DNA of 64,000 nucleotides, taken from positions 2,427,746 through 2,491,745 of the forward strand of contig NZ_ARVW01000001.1 in the NCBI RefSeq assembly GCF_000384315.1, written 5' to 3'. Numbering within the stretch: the stretch's first letter is position 1; each line of letters starts with the position of its first letter. The notes under the pieces are model-generated. The model did no database searches. It was not told the origin of the DNA and worked only from the letters and a program-made list of their open reading frames with translations. Below are positions 7,524 to 15,509 of the stretch, piece after piece. A program made the translations under genes and the position numbers. The DNA comes from Amycolatopsis nigrescens CSC17Ta-90 (lineage in GTDB: Bacteria; Actinomycetota; Actinomycetes; Mycobacteriales; Pseudonocardiaceae).

Positions 7524-8404
7524 CGGAAAGCGAGCTCGGACCAGGTCTCCTGCCGCAGGAGTTCGAGCAGGGCCGTCTCCGCCGGGCCCGCGGCTTGGCG
7601 GAGCACGGCGATGACGGGCTGGGACACGACCGGGAACACCGGACGAACGAGGTGCTCGTGACCGTGGGGCACCGCGGAGGCCGGGACGAGCGTCACCCCC
7701 AGCCCGTTGGCGGCCCAGCGCGCGGCCGTCGCGGTCTGGGACACGCGGGCGGCCGTGGTCGGGGCGAGATCGTTGTCCCGCAGCACGCTCAGCAGCACGG
7801 CGTCGAGCGCGCTGTCGCGGTCGAACCTCACCCACGGCTCCCCCGCCAGGTCGCGCAGCTCGACCCGGTCCGCGGCGAGCAGCCGGTGCCCGGCGCCCAG
7901 CACCACGACGAACTCCTCGTCGCCGAGGTGGTGGGCGTCGTCGGGGGACTGCTCGCACGCCGCCATCAGGGCGAGGTCCAGCACTCCCCGGCGCCCCAGC
8001 TGCTCCAGCTCGGCGGAGCTCGGTTCCTCGAAGACGCTGACCTCCAGCCGCGGGAAGCGGCGACGCAGGGCGCCCAGCGCGCCCGGCAGCTGCCGCGTGC
8101 CAAAGCCCAGCTGCACCGCGACCACCAACTCGCCCACCAGTTCGTCGGCACCGGCCTGCGCCGTCGCCCGCGCCCGCCGCGACGCGCTCACCGCGACCTC
8201 CGCCTCCCGCAGGAACGCGCGGCCGACCACGGTGGGCACCAGCCCGGTCGGCGTGCGGGCGAACAGTTTCACGCCGAGTTCCCGCTCCAGGCCGCGGATC
8301 TGCTGGGACACCGACGGTTGAGCGACGCGCAGCAGCTCCGCCGCTGCCGTCACCGAGCCCTCCTCGGCAACGGCCAGGGCGTACTCGTACTGACGAAGGC
8401 TCAT
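7520..8404 (-). CDS. LysR family transcriptional regulator
   Basis: A 294-residue LysR protein. The N-terminal winged helix carries LRQYEYALAVAEEGSVTAAA, the recognition helix QPSVSQQIRGLERELG and LFARTPTGLVPT. The effector domain spans about 90-290 (LVVAVQLGFG opening, GLGVTLVPASAV late). ATG at 8404. It converges on the two SDR genes with 4-bp overlap, so it does not share their promoter. Control of the SDR operon through the palindromes upstream of 5954, or of the divergent secreted protein at 8601, are both possible. The 196-bp gap to 8601 probably holds its promoter. Confidence 0.92.
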   Translation of the reverse strand: MSLRQYEYALAVAEEGSVTAAAELLRVAQPSVSQQIRGLERELGVKLFARTPTGLVPTVVGRAFLREAEVAVSASRRARATAQAGADELVGELVVAVQLGFGTRQLPGALGALRRRFPRLEVSVFEEPSSAELEQLGRRGVLDLALMAACEQSPDDAHHLGDEEFVVVLGAGHRLLAADRVELRDLAGEPWVRFDRDSALDAVLLSVLRDNDLAPTTAARVSQTATAARWAANGLGVTLVPASAVPHGHEHLVRPVFPVVSQPVIAVLRQAAGPAETALLELLRQETWSELAFR

Positions 8405-8600
8405 CGGCTCCCGTCCCCTCCCCTGTCGATGTAACGAGTCCTACAACACGGGAAGCGGCGCGTTTACTCCACGTCCGGGCTTGAGCGCGACCACCCGAAC
8501 CGGCGACTAACGCAGCGCGAACGGGTGGGATCGGCCTGTCGAGGCCGGAAAGCGAGCAGTCTTTTAGCTGTCCAAGCCGCCACCGAAAGGATGCGTTCCC

Positions 8601-8945
8601 ATGCGCCTGCGTACTGCTTTCCTCGCCCTGACAAGCGCTTTTGCTCTGTTCCTCACCATCCCCGGTACCGCGTCGGCGGCCGAGGGCGAGTTCAGCTACC
8701 GCTACGTCGACAAGGACGGAGACATCCGGGTCGGTTCGCTGGTCGATCCGCCCAGCAAGAAGTGCATCGAAATCCCGGAGATCGCTGACTGGGACGTGTC
8801 CGCGTTCCGCCCGCGCAACAACACCGACAAGCGGGCGGTGGTGTTCAAGGATGGCGACTGCGAATCGGACGCCTACTTCTCCCTCCGGCCCCACGGCGGC
8901 CACGGCTCAGAGCGGCTCCTGCTGCGCTCAGTGGTCTTCAGCTAG
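8601..8945 (+). CDS. Small secreted protein, unknown function
   Basis: A 114-residue exported protein. A clear Sec signal peptide (MRLRTAFLALTSAFALFLTI, then PGTASA) has a likely signal peptidase I site after Ala-Ser-Ala at about residue 27. The mature part of about 87 residues is hydrophilic, with FSYRYVDKDGDIRVG, two cysteines (in KKCIEIPE and DGDCESD) that could form a disulfide, and a beta-rich look. GAAAGGA precedes the ATG. I recognise no family with certainty. It lies just outside the left end of the integrative element. Confidence 0.75.
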   Translation: MRLRTAFLALTSAFALFLTIPGTASAAEGEFSYRYVDKDGDIRVGSLVDPPSKKCIEIPEIADWDVSAFRPRNNTDKRAVVFKDGDCESDAYFSLRPHGGHGSERLLLRSVVFS

Positions 8946-9015
8946 GGCAAGGGCGCGGGAGTAGCGGAGAGTTCGGGCGACCGTCCATCGCGATCGCCGG
9001 AACCGCGGCGGAAGC

Positions 9016-9089
9016 TCAGCCCTTGAGCAGGGCGCGGGCCATCACCATGCGCTGGATCTGGTTGGTGCCTTCGTAGATCTGCGTGATCT
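9016..9089. repeat. attL-like 74-bp direct repeat
   Basis: Identical over 74 bases to 12585-12658. It starts with the complement of the stop codon and last codons of the acyl-CoA dehydrogenase. Sequences on both outer sides differ (C/A before, C/T after), so the repeat edges are sharp. It is interpreted as the left attachment scar, i.e. the original 3' end of the target gene. Confidence 0.9.
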
Positions 9090-9542
9090 CTCCCCTAGTT
9101 TTTGATCACCTGCGGATCTTGGCCAAAAATGGCCGCTGACCTGCTTATTCACCTCTCGACAGTTCTCACGCGTTCTCGGCCGTGCCCGTCCTCTGACGGC
9201 CTGGAGACGGCCTGATCTTGCTCGACCACTCCTCCCCCATCGCTCCGATACGCAGCCATCCCACGCGGCCGTTGTGCCGGGTCAAGGCACGCTTTCCCGC
9301 CTTGACGCGGTGCAGCGGCCGTTGAACGATCCGGCGTTCGGGGCGGTGGGGAGCCTGGCGACCGGCGGAGAGTACTGGCGCGGCTGGTAGCTGGCCTCCG
9401 GAGGTTCGGGTCGCCTGCGGCGGCGCGCCGGTGACCAACCTCGGGCGGCTGTGCCGCGCGGCCTGCCGGGCCGTGAGCGGAGCGGCAGGCCCGGTGTTGG
9501 CCGCGTCGACCTCGGGCACGGCCGCCAAGGTGACGGGCCTGC
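9090..9542. other. Gene-poor left part of the element
   Basis: No convincing gene. Open frames occur on both strands but none shows recognisable motifs. The last about 100 bp may hold further frameshifted integrase sequence, because one frame reads GTAAKVTGLPR just before the recognisable integrase frame begins. There is no hairpin or promoter I would defend. Confidence 0.5.
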
Positions 9543-10013
9543 CGCGCGCCGCCGAAGGGCGGGAAGACGCGGACGGCTCCGATCTCCCCCGCGCTGCTGG
9601 CCGAGATCGACGATCACGAGGATCGGTTCCCGGCCACCGCGACCACGCTGCCGTGGCGCAAACCGGACGGCGAGCTGGTGACGGTCCGCCTGCTGGTGAC
9701 CGGCGAAGAGGGTCGCCTGTACACGGGCGACCTGTTCACCAAGGTGGTGTGGAAGGGCGCGTTCCGCAAGGCCGGGATCGAGTACCGGAGCCAGATCGAC
9801 GGCATGCACGCCTTGCGGCACTTCTACGCCTCGATGCTGCTGGCGCGGGGCGTTTCGATCAAGTAGCTGGCCGAGTACCTCGGGCACTCGGACGCCGGGT
9901 TCACGCTCCGGACGTACACGCACCTGGTGCCGTCAAGTCACGAGCGTGCTCGGCTGGCGATCGACTCAGTGTTCGGACGGGCTGCCGCTGATGATGGCCT
10001 GGAGGCAGCATGA
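9543..10013 (+). pseudogene. Tyrosine-type site-specific integrase, C-terminal remnant with nonsense and frameshift
   Basis: Reading from 9543 gives APPKGGKTRTAPISPALLAE, a WRKPDGELVTVRLL strand, the catalytic box MHALRHFYASMLLARG (Arg of the R-H-R-Y set), then a TAG at 9864-9866. The frame continues with LAEYLGHSDAGFTLRTYTHL, which holds the His box and the nucleophilic Tyr, ending at TGA 10011-10013. The catalytic domain of an actinophage or ICE-type integrase is thus present but cut by an in-frame stop. Just upstream of 9543 the frame is closed by TGA at 9531, while the homologous-looking text continues in another frame, so there is also a frameshift. The N-terminal domains are missing. 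Confidence 0.85.
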
Positions 10014-10191
10014 TCACCAAACGACAACCGTCCCAACGACCGTCAATTCACTTCTTCAGTCGGGCGCGAACAGTGGCCTGCCAGACACGCAATCAAGATC
10101 GAATAATGGCAGACCGATGATAGGTTGGAGACAACCGAGCACTTGCTGTGCATGGGAGAGTCACTATCGAGCGTCAGCTAGCCTACGTACC

Positions 10192-12318
10192 ATGCCGCGT
10201 AGCGTTCGCAGTAAACCAAAAGTCCAATTACCCGACCCGCTACCTTGGAACGAACGAGACCCAGTCCTCGGATACCTCAGGGGCGACCGGTCGTACATGC
10301 TTGACAACCTCGCACGCCTTCTTGAGTTAGTCAGCAACGGGACCCGCAAAGACGAAGTAATTTCTTGGCCAGATCCAGGCAGCGAGGTCGCCCTGTGGAA
10401 CGCCATCGGCCCGATCGCCAATTCTGGGTTAATCTTACGAGAAGGACCCGAGGTACACCTGTCAATCCATGGAAAAGCCTGGCTTAACAACAGAGATCCC
10501 GAGCAACTGATCGCAATCTTCCATGCGCATGTGCGATTCATTGGCGAACTCCTTCATGAACTAACAAAAGAATCGATGTCTAGCCCCGCCCTGCTTAAAA
10601 TCGCATGCGAAAAGTATAGTTTTGGCTGGATAACCAGCGGCCCAATCTACAACAGGACCAAATGGCTGGAAGCTGCAGGCCTTGTGAAATCCTACAGTCA
10701 CAAGGTTCACCTCAGTGACAAAGGAAGACAATTCCTCGCCCGCCTCACAGTGCACGAGCCTGAGGCCAACGTCGCGTCTCCCGCGGACCTGCAGCCCGCC
10801 CCCCGGGCGGTTGAAGACCTTATAAGTAAGATCGAAACAAATCCAGAAATTCGATCGCGAGCAGCAAGTCTCTACATCCCCAGAGTTAAGACAAGAAACG
10901 GGCAAATTGAAGCTCTTCGAACCATAATAGAAACGTGCGCCTCTCCAACTTTCGACGAGGCCCTTGTGGCAAAATCGGCAACTATCTTTAACGCTAGCGC
11001 AATGAGTGCCGAAACGGTAATCCGGTCACTAATATTAATTGGCTTGCTCGAAAGAGTATCGTCGACAGAAATAGCTGCAACTCCGGCGGGATTATCTTGG
11101 ACGGCGAGTGCATACCCAATTGACCTTGCGCGCATAGCGCATGCCAATATTTGGTACTTCGGTGAAATAATAAAAGAACTTGAGATTTCCAGAAGATTAA
11201 CATTTGCGGAGGTCCTTGAGAGGTGCGTCAAGTACTCGATGGAGGGCCGCTACGAGCCCCTTAAACGTGGCGGACTCACCGCCCGGATGGCACTCTTGGA
11301 AGCTCTCGGACTGATTGTTAACGTGTCGAACCATTTTTACATGACAACACAACCAGGAATCGCATTCTATCATTCGGTTCCATGTATTGAATCGGTGGAC
11401 CGAGCCTCAGATACCCCCTCTCCAGGCAAGGCGAAGAATTCCGTCGAAATCGACTTCTGCCAAGAAGGCGAACGTCACGAGAAGTCGGCATATCAGATTG
11501 CTGATAACCTGACTCGCGCCGCTCGAATGAGCGAGATGTCTGCAGAACTGGAAGCCGCCGCTATTGAAGCCCTGGTCTTCCTAGGATTTCCGGCAACCCA
11601 TATTGGTGGACACGGAGAACCCGACGGCACTGTCCTTACCCGACCCGGCAAGTTAGGTCTCGTGCTAACAGTGGAGACAAAAAGCGCCGCCAGTGGAACA
11701 GTTCCGGAAGAACAGGCAAAGCCCGCAACACTTGCAGACCATCGCGCACAGTACGACGCTGAAGCGACTCTCTACATTGGCCCTGGATTCGAACGCAGAT
11801 TGCTAGACATCCTAGACAACGATGAGCGAGTGGCAGTAGTTTCCACCAACACCCTAGCGGAAGCGGTCAGGCGGCAAGAGAACACTCCACTGACCCCCGA
11901 AGAACTCGACCCTCTTCTTGATCCTTCCATTCAGGCAACAGGCCGAAGAGAGCATCTTCTGGCGAAGTGGAAAGAAAAGGAGGACTGGGCACTCTCTATG
12001 CGAGGCATAGTCGAGATTCTTTCACGGGAAGCCGAGTCACCAATGTCTGATGAAGAGCTGGACTCATTCGGGGTAGGCTGGTTAGATACCACGGCTATCC
12101 GCAGATCACTGCGCGACCTTCTAAGCCGCGAGATCCCAAAGGAAACCATCAAGGAAGTTCTCTCCTTTCTAACTTCACCGCAGATAGCGATCGCAGAGGA
12201 GATTCACGAGCGGTATCGACTAAGGATTTCTTTAGAGGCGATCCCGCGCCACTTCCTACACCTAGGGGGACGCTGGCGGGTTGGTGATCAATTATTTTCC
12301 CCATTAATCAAGCGCTGA
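10192..12318 (+). CDS. Putative FokI-like nuclease with duplicated winged-helix modules (708 aa)
   Basis: An intact 708-residue gene, the only one in the element, visibly AT-richer than its neighbours and using codons such as TTA, ATA and AGA that are rare here, so it was probably acquired. Residues about 35-190 and 237-395 look like two copies of a two-winged-helix unit, joined by HAHVRFIGELLHEL and HANIWYFGEIIKEL. A PD-(D/E)XK nuclease domain follows at about 448-565: Glu454, HIGGHGEPDG with Asp478, then VETK with Glu495 and Lys497. Asp-x16-Glu-x-Lys matches the spacing in FokI (Asp450, Asp467, Lys469), and FokI reads HLGGSRKPDG at the same place. A helical region (590-708) closes the protein. 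No methyltransferase is adjacent. Likely role: DNA restriction or defence. ATG 10192 is chosen because upstream codons overlap integrase debris; no clear ribosome site is present, so the start is uncertain. Confidence 0.75.
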   Translation: MPRSVRSKPKVQLPDPLPWNERDPVLGYLRGDRSYMLDNLARLLELVSNGTRKDEVISWPDPGSEVALWNAIGPIANSGLILREGPEVHLSIHGKAWLNNRDPEQLIAIFHAHVRFIGELLHELTKESMSSPALLKIACEKYSFGWITSGPIYNRTKWLEAAGLVKSYSHKVHLSDKGRQFLARLTVHEPEANVASPADLQPAPRAVEDLISKIETNPEIRSRAASLYIPRVKTRNGQIEALRTIIETCASPTFDEALVAKSATIFNASAMSAETVIRSLILIGLLERVSSTEIAATPAGLSWTASAYPIDLARIAHANIWYFGEIIKELEISRRLTFAEVLERCVKYSMEGRYEPLKRGGLTARMALLEALGLIVNVSNHFYMTTQPGIAFYHSVPCIESVDRASDTPSPGKAKNSVEIDFCQEGERHEKSAYQIADNLTRAARMSEMSAELEAAAIEALVFLGFPATHIGGHGEPDGTVLTRPGKLGLVLTVETKSAASGTVPEEQAKPATLADHRAQYDAEATLYIGPGFERRLLDILDNDERVAVVSTNTLAEAVRRQENTPLTPEELDPLLDPSIQATGRREHLLAKWKEKEDWALSMRGIVEILSREAESPMSDEELDSFGVGWLDTTAIRRSLRDLLSREIPKETIKEVLSFLTSPQIAIAEEIHERYRLRISLEAIPRHFLHLGGRWRVGDQLFSPLIKR

Positions 12319-12436
12319 TCGGGCCTGCCACAAGAGCTGCAGTGGCACCAGACATGTCGACGGCCGTCTACAACTGTCCTTGTGGTGCCCCTTGTCCATG
12401 GCAGTCATCGATGGATGCCTATCTGCCCGGTCCCGA

Positions 12437-12539
12437 GTTCACGATCCGGACGTACACGCACCTGGTGCCGTCCAGTCACGAGCGGGCTCGGCTGGCGATC
12501 GACTCGGTGTTCGGACGGCCTGCGGCGGATGACGGCCTG
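12437..12539 (+). pseudogene. Second integrase remnant (extreme C-terminus)
   Basis: 103 bp aligning without gaps to 9899-10001, with 8 differences by my count. It encodes FTIRTYTHLVPSSHERARLA and then IDSVFGR, the end of a tyrosine integrase with the nucleophilic Tyr context. Everything upstream of this is missing; 12319-12436 has no recognisable content. Its 3' end is about 45 bp from the right repeat, the position an integrase end normally has next to its attachment site. The divergence from the left remnant implies two related integrases, not one split gene. Confidence 0.8.
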
Positions 12540-12584
12540 ATCATGAGCAGCCAGAGCCGCCCGAACTACCGGGTCAAGATCAAA

Positions 12585-12658
12585 TCAGCCCTTGAGCAGG
12601 GCGCGGGCCATCACCATGCGCTGGATCTGGTTGGTGCCTTCGTAGATCTGCGTGATCT
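12585..12658. repeat. attR-like 74-bp direct repeat inside the fadE25-like gene
   Basis: Exact copy of 9016-9089, here forming the last 24 codons and stop of the functional acyl-CoA dehydrogenase. It encodes the conserved C-terminal stretch around ITQIYEGTNQIQRMV, so the target is a strongly conserved protein-coding sequence, unlike the usual tRNA gene target. Confidence 0.9.
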
Positions 12659-13748
12659 TCGCGTCGCGCATCATGCGTTCGACGGGGAAGTCGCGGGTGT
12701 AGCCGGCACCGCCGAAGAGCTGGACGGCGTCGGTGGTGACGGACATGGCGATATCCGACGCGTAGGACTTGGCGGCGGAGGCCATGAAGCCGGCGCGTTT
12801 GTCACCACGTTCGGTGGCGGCGGCGGAGGCGTAGACCAGGTGCCGGGCGGCCTCGATCTGGGTGCCCATGTCGGCGAGCATGAACTGCACGCCCTGGAAC
12901 TCGGCGATCGCCTTGCCGAACTGCTTGCGCTCCTTGACATACGCGAGCGCGGCATCGAGCGCGCCCTGTGCGATGCCGAGGGCCTGTGCGCCGATGGTGG
13001 GGCGGGTGTGGTCGAGGGTGCGCAGCGCGGTCTTCAGGCCGGTGCCGGGCTCGCCGATGATCCGGTCCGCCGGGATGACGCAGTTCTCGAAGTAGATCTC
13101 GCGAGTCGGCGAGCCCTTGATGCCGAGTTTCTTCTCCTTCGGCCCGACCGAAAAGCCCGGGTCGTCCTTGTGCACCGCGAACGCCGAGATGCCGTTGGCC
13201 TTCTTCTCCGCGTCCGGGTCGGTCACCGCCATCACGGTGTACCAGGTGGACTCGCCCGCGTTGGTGATCCAGCACTTGGTGCCGTTGAGCACCCAGGTGT
13301 CGCCGTCCGCCCGCGCACGGCAGCGCATGGACGCGGTGTCCGAACCGGCCTCGCGCTCGGACAGCGCGTAGGACGCGGACGCCTCACCGGACGCGATCGA
13401 CGGCAGCACCAGCTTCTTCACCTGCTCCGAACCGGACAGAATGATCGGCTGGGTGCCCAGCTTGTTCACCGCGGGAATCAGCGAGGCCGACGCGTCCACC
13501 CGCGCCACCTCCTCGATCACGATGCAGGCGGCGATCGCGTCGGCGCCCTGACCCTCGTAGTCGTCGGGGATGTGCACCGCGTTGAAACCGGCCTTGACCA
13601 GCGCATCGCGCGCCTCGACCGGGTAGCGCTCCTGCTCGTCGACCTCGGCCGCGTGCGGGGCGATCTCCTTCTCCGCCAGGGCGCGCACGGCAGCTCGCAG
13701 CTCCTCGTGCTCCTCGGCCAGCTGGTACAGCCCGGGGCCGTCAGACAC
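12585..13748 (-). CDS. fadE25: Acyl-CoA dehydrogenase, FadE25-like
   Basis: A 387-residue FAD-dependent acyl-CoA dehydrogenase. It shows IPDDYEGQGADAIAACIVIE, the flavin signature YALSEREAGSDTASM, WITNAGESTWYTVMA, DHTRPTIGAQALGIAQGALD and the C-terminal IYEGTNQIQRMVMARAL, where the Glu is the catalytic base of this family. The text closely follows M. tuberculosis FadE25 as I remember it, and the gene order supports orthology. GTG at 13748 is preferred (GAGAGG 8 bases upstream); GTG at 13757 would add three residues. Its last 74 bp were the target of the integrative element and remain intact. It is divergent from an acyl-CoA ligase 102 bp away. Confidence 0.92.
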   Translation of the reverse strand: MSDGPGLYQLAEEHEELRAAVRALAEKEIAPHAAEVDEQERYPVEARDALVKAGFNAVHIPDDYEGQGADAIAACIVIEEVARVDASASLIPAVNKLGTQPIILSGSEQVKKLVLPSIASGEASASYALSEREAGSDTASMRCRARADGDTWVLNGTKCWITNAGESTWYTVMAVTDPDAEKKANGISAFAVHKDDPGFSVGPKEKKLGIKGSPTREIYFENCVIPADRIIGEPGTGLKTALRTLDHTRPTIGAQALGIAQGALDAALAYVKERKQFGKAIAEFQGVQFMLADMGTQIEAARHLVYASAAATERGDKRAGFMASAAKSYASDIAMSVTTDAVQLFGGAGYTRDFPVERMMRDAKITQIYEGTNQIQRMVMARALLKG

Positions 13749-13850
13749 GTGGGTCACCTCTCGTCGGCGATCAGGATCTCTCTTGATGTTAGCGGCCGTT
13801 CACTCGATTCGTCCTTGTGGCCTTGGCCGCACTGTTCGTACGGTGCGGTG

Positions 13851-15506
13851 ATGGCGCTCACCAGTGGATTCTCGGCGACATTCCCGAAGACCCCGAAGAC
13901 ACTGACCTATCCGGACGTTCCGGTCGGCTCGATCGCGGCCGGTGCCGCGGCCAGGTACGGCGATCGCACCGCCTTCGCCCACGGTGACCGCAGACTCAGC
14001 TTCGCCGAGCTTTACGCGGCGGCCTGCCGGTTCGCCAACGCGCTCGGCGCACGCGGCATCGGCCCCGGCGACACGGTCGCGGTGCACCTGCCGAACGGCC
14101 TCGGCTACCCGGTCGCCTACTACGGCATCTCGCTGGCCGGGGCCACCTTCAGCCCGGCGAACCCGCTGCTGCCGCCACCCGCGCTGGCCGCCCAGCTGAA
14201 CGACTGCGGCGCGGTCGCCGCGATCACGCACAACCCCGCGGCGCTGCCCGGCGGGCTCCGGCTCACCGTGGTCGACGGCCCCGGCACCCCGGCACCAAGG
14301 CAGGTCAAGTTCGAACGGTTCCACGCCGACCTGCCCGGCGAACGGCCCGAAATCGACCTCGACGCGCACGAGAGCCTCGCGCACGTGGCCTACACCGGCG
14401 GCACCACCGGACGCTCCAAGGGGGTCCGGCTGACGCACCGGAACGTGGTCACCAACGCCGTCCAGTACGCCTGCTGGGCCTCCGGCTCGATGCCCGCGCT
14501 GGACACCGACGGCAATCCGGTGCTGAACCAGGTCGGCGACGAGCAGGAATGGCCGATCCGGCTCGGCACCGGGGTCGCCATCAACCTGACCCCCTTCTTC
14601 CACGCGATGGGCACGGTCGGCGCGCTGATCGTGCCGCTGCTCACCGGGGCGACGACGGTGCTGCACGACCGGCTGCAGCCGCCCGCCTACCTCGCCGACG
14701 CCGAACGGCTCCGGGTCACCACCATGGCCGGGGCACCGGCGCTGTTCGCCGCCCTGCTCGCCGACCCGGACATCCGGGCCAGGGACCTGTCCTCGGTGCG
14801 CGTGGTGACCTCCGGCGCCGCGCCGATGGCGCACGAGATGATCAACGCGCTCCGCCTGCTGCTGCCGGCAGCGGTGATCAGCGAGGGCTACGGCCTGACC
14901 GAGGTGACCATGGGCGCCGTCTCGTCGCCGGTGTTCCGGTCCGGTGTGCGCAAGGTCGGTGCGGTCGGGCTGCCGATCTTCGACACCGAGGTCCGGATCA
15001 TGCCGCCGGACGGCGGCGGCGGCGAGCCGCTCCCGGCCGGCCAGCCGGGCGAGGTCTGCCTGCGCGGCCCGCAGGTGATGCGGGGCTATCTGAACCGGCC
15101 GGAGGAGACCGCGGAAACGCTGGTGGACGGCTGGCTGCGCACCGGCGACATCGGCGTGCTGGACGAGGACGGCTATTTGTCCATTGTGGATCGCAAGAAG
15201 GATCTGCTGCTGTACAAGGGTTACAACGTCTACCCGCGCGAGCTGGAGGAGATGCTGACCGACCAGCCGGGAGTGGCCGCCGCGGCGGTGGTCGGCAGGC
15301 CGAGCCAGGAGGTCGGCGAGCTGCCGGTCGCGTTCGTGGTGCGGGCGCCGGACGCGGACGATCTGACCGAAGCGGAGTTGATGGCCGTGGTGAACGAGAA
15401 CGTGGTGCCCTACAAGCGGCTGCGCGAGCTGAGGTTCGTCGAGCGGCTGCCGGTCTCGGCGGCGGGCAAGATCCTCAAACGCGAGCTGCGCGAGCAGCTG
15501 GACTGA
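13851..15506 (+). CDS. AMP-dependent acyl-CoA synthetase/ligase
   Basis: A 551-residue adenylate-forming enzyme that activates a carboxylic acid to its CoA thioester via acyl-AMP. Motifs in order: VAYTGGTTGRSKGVRLTHRN (phosphate loop), NLTPFFHAMG, SEGYGLTEVTMG, GWLRTGDIGVLDEDGYLSIV (ribose-binding Asp), RKKDLLLYKGYNVYPRELEE and the C-terminal SAAGKILKREL with the catalytic Lys. It resembles the 4-coumarate-CoA ligase/long-chain group; the substrate is unknown. ATG at 13851 fits the usual N-terminus; the same frame is open back into the element, but that part is not coding. Divergence from fadE25 suggests shared control and a fatty-acid role. Confidence 0.92.
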   Translation: MALTSGFSATFPKTPKTLTYPDVPVGSIAAGAAARYGDRTAFAHGDRRLSFAELYAAACRFANALGARGIGPGDTVAVHLPNGLGYPVAYYGISLAGATFSPANPLLPPPALAAQLNDCGAVAAITHNPAALPGGLRLTVVDGPGTPAPRQVKFERFHADLPGERPEIDLDAHESLAHVAYTGGTTGRSKGVRLTHRNVVTNAVQYACWASGSMPALDTDGNPVLNQVGDEQEWPIRLGTGVAINLTPFFHAMGTVGALIVPLLTGATTVLHDRLQPPAYLADAERLRVTTMAGAPALFAALLADPDIRARDLSSVRVVTSGAAPMAHEMINALRLLLPAAVISEGYGLTEVTMGAVSSPVFRSGVRKVGAVGLPIFDTEVRIMPPDGGGGEPLPAGQPGEVCLRGPQVMRGYLNRPEETAETLVDGWLRTGDIGVLDEDGYLSIVDRKKDLLLYKGYNVYPRELEEMLTDQPGVAAAAVVGRPSQEVGELPVAFVVRAPDADDLTEAELMAVVNENVVPYKRLRELRFVERLPVSAAGKILKRELREQLD

Positions 15507-15509
15507 GCA

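Larger units (their letters stand above)
9016..12658. mobile_element. Decayed integrative element inserted at the 3' end of the fadE25-like gene
   Basis: The 3.6-kb segment is bounded by exact 74-bp direct repeats (9016-9089, 12585-12658). The right copy is the last 24 codons plus stop of the acyl-CoA dehydrogenase gene; the left copy is an orphan piece of it. Inside are two remnants of a tyrosine-type integrase and one intact cargo gene, clearly lower in GC than the flanks. This is the pattern of site-specific integration into a gene 3' end with the gene end restored by the element. No replication or transfer genes are left, so the element looks immobile. Boundaries follow the repeats and are exact; the history is inferred. 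Confidence 0.85.

Noticed and set aside
6777..8903. A 708-codon antisense frame over the SDR, LysR and secreted-protein genes
   Set aside because: It is a GC-driven shadow. The genes in the other frames have full-length family motifs.
9166..9528. A 120-codon minus-strand frame in the left part of the element
   Set aside because: Low-complexity Arg/Pro/Ala-rich text, no motif, and it overlaps probable integrase debris on the plus strand.
9946..10191. N-terminal extension of the nuclease gene
   Set aside because: These codons overlap the end of the integrase remnant in another frame and show no protein-like pattern; ATG 10192 is more credible.
12342..15506. A single open frame of 1054 codons joining element DNA to the acyl-CoA ligase
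   Set aside because: The part before 13851 is integrase debris and the antisense of the fadE25-like gene; the ligase has a normal ATG start and full length from 13851.
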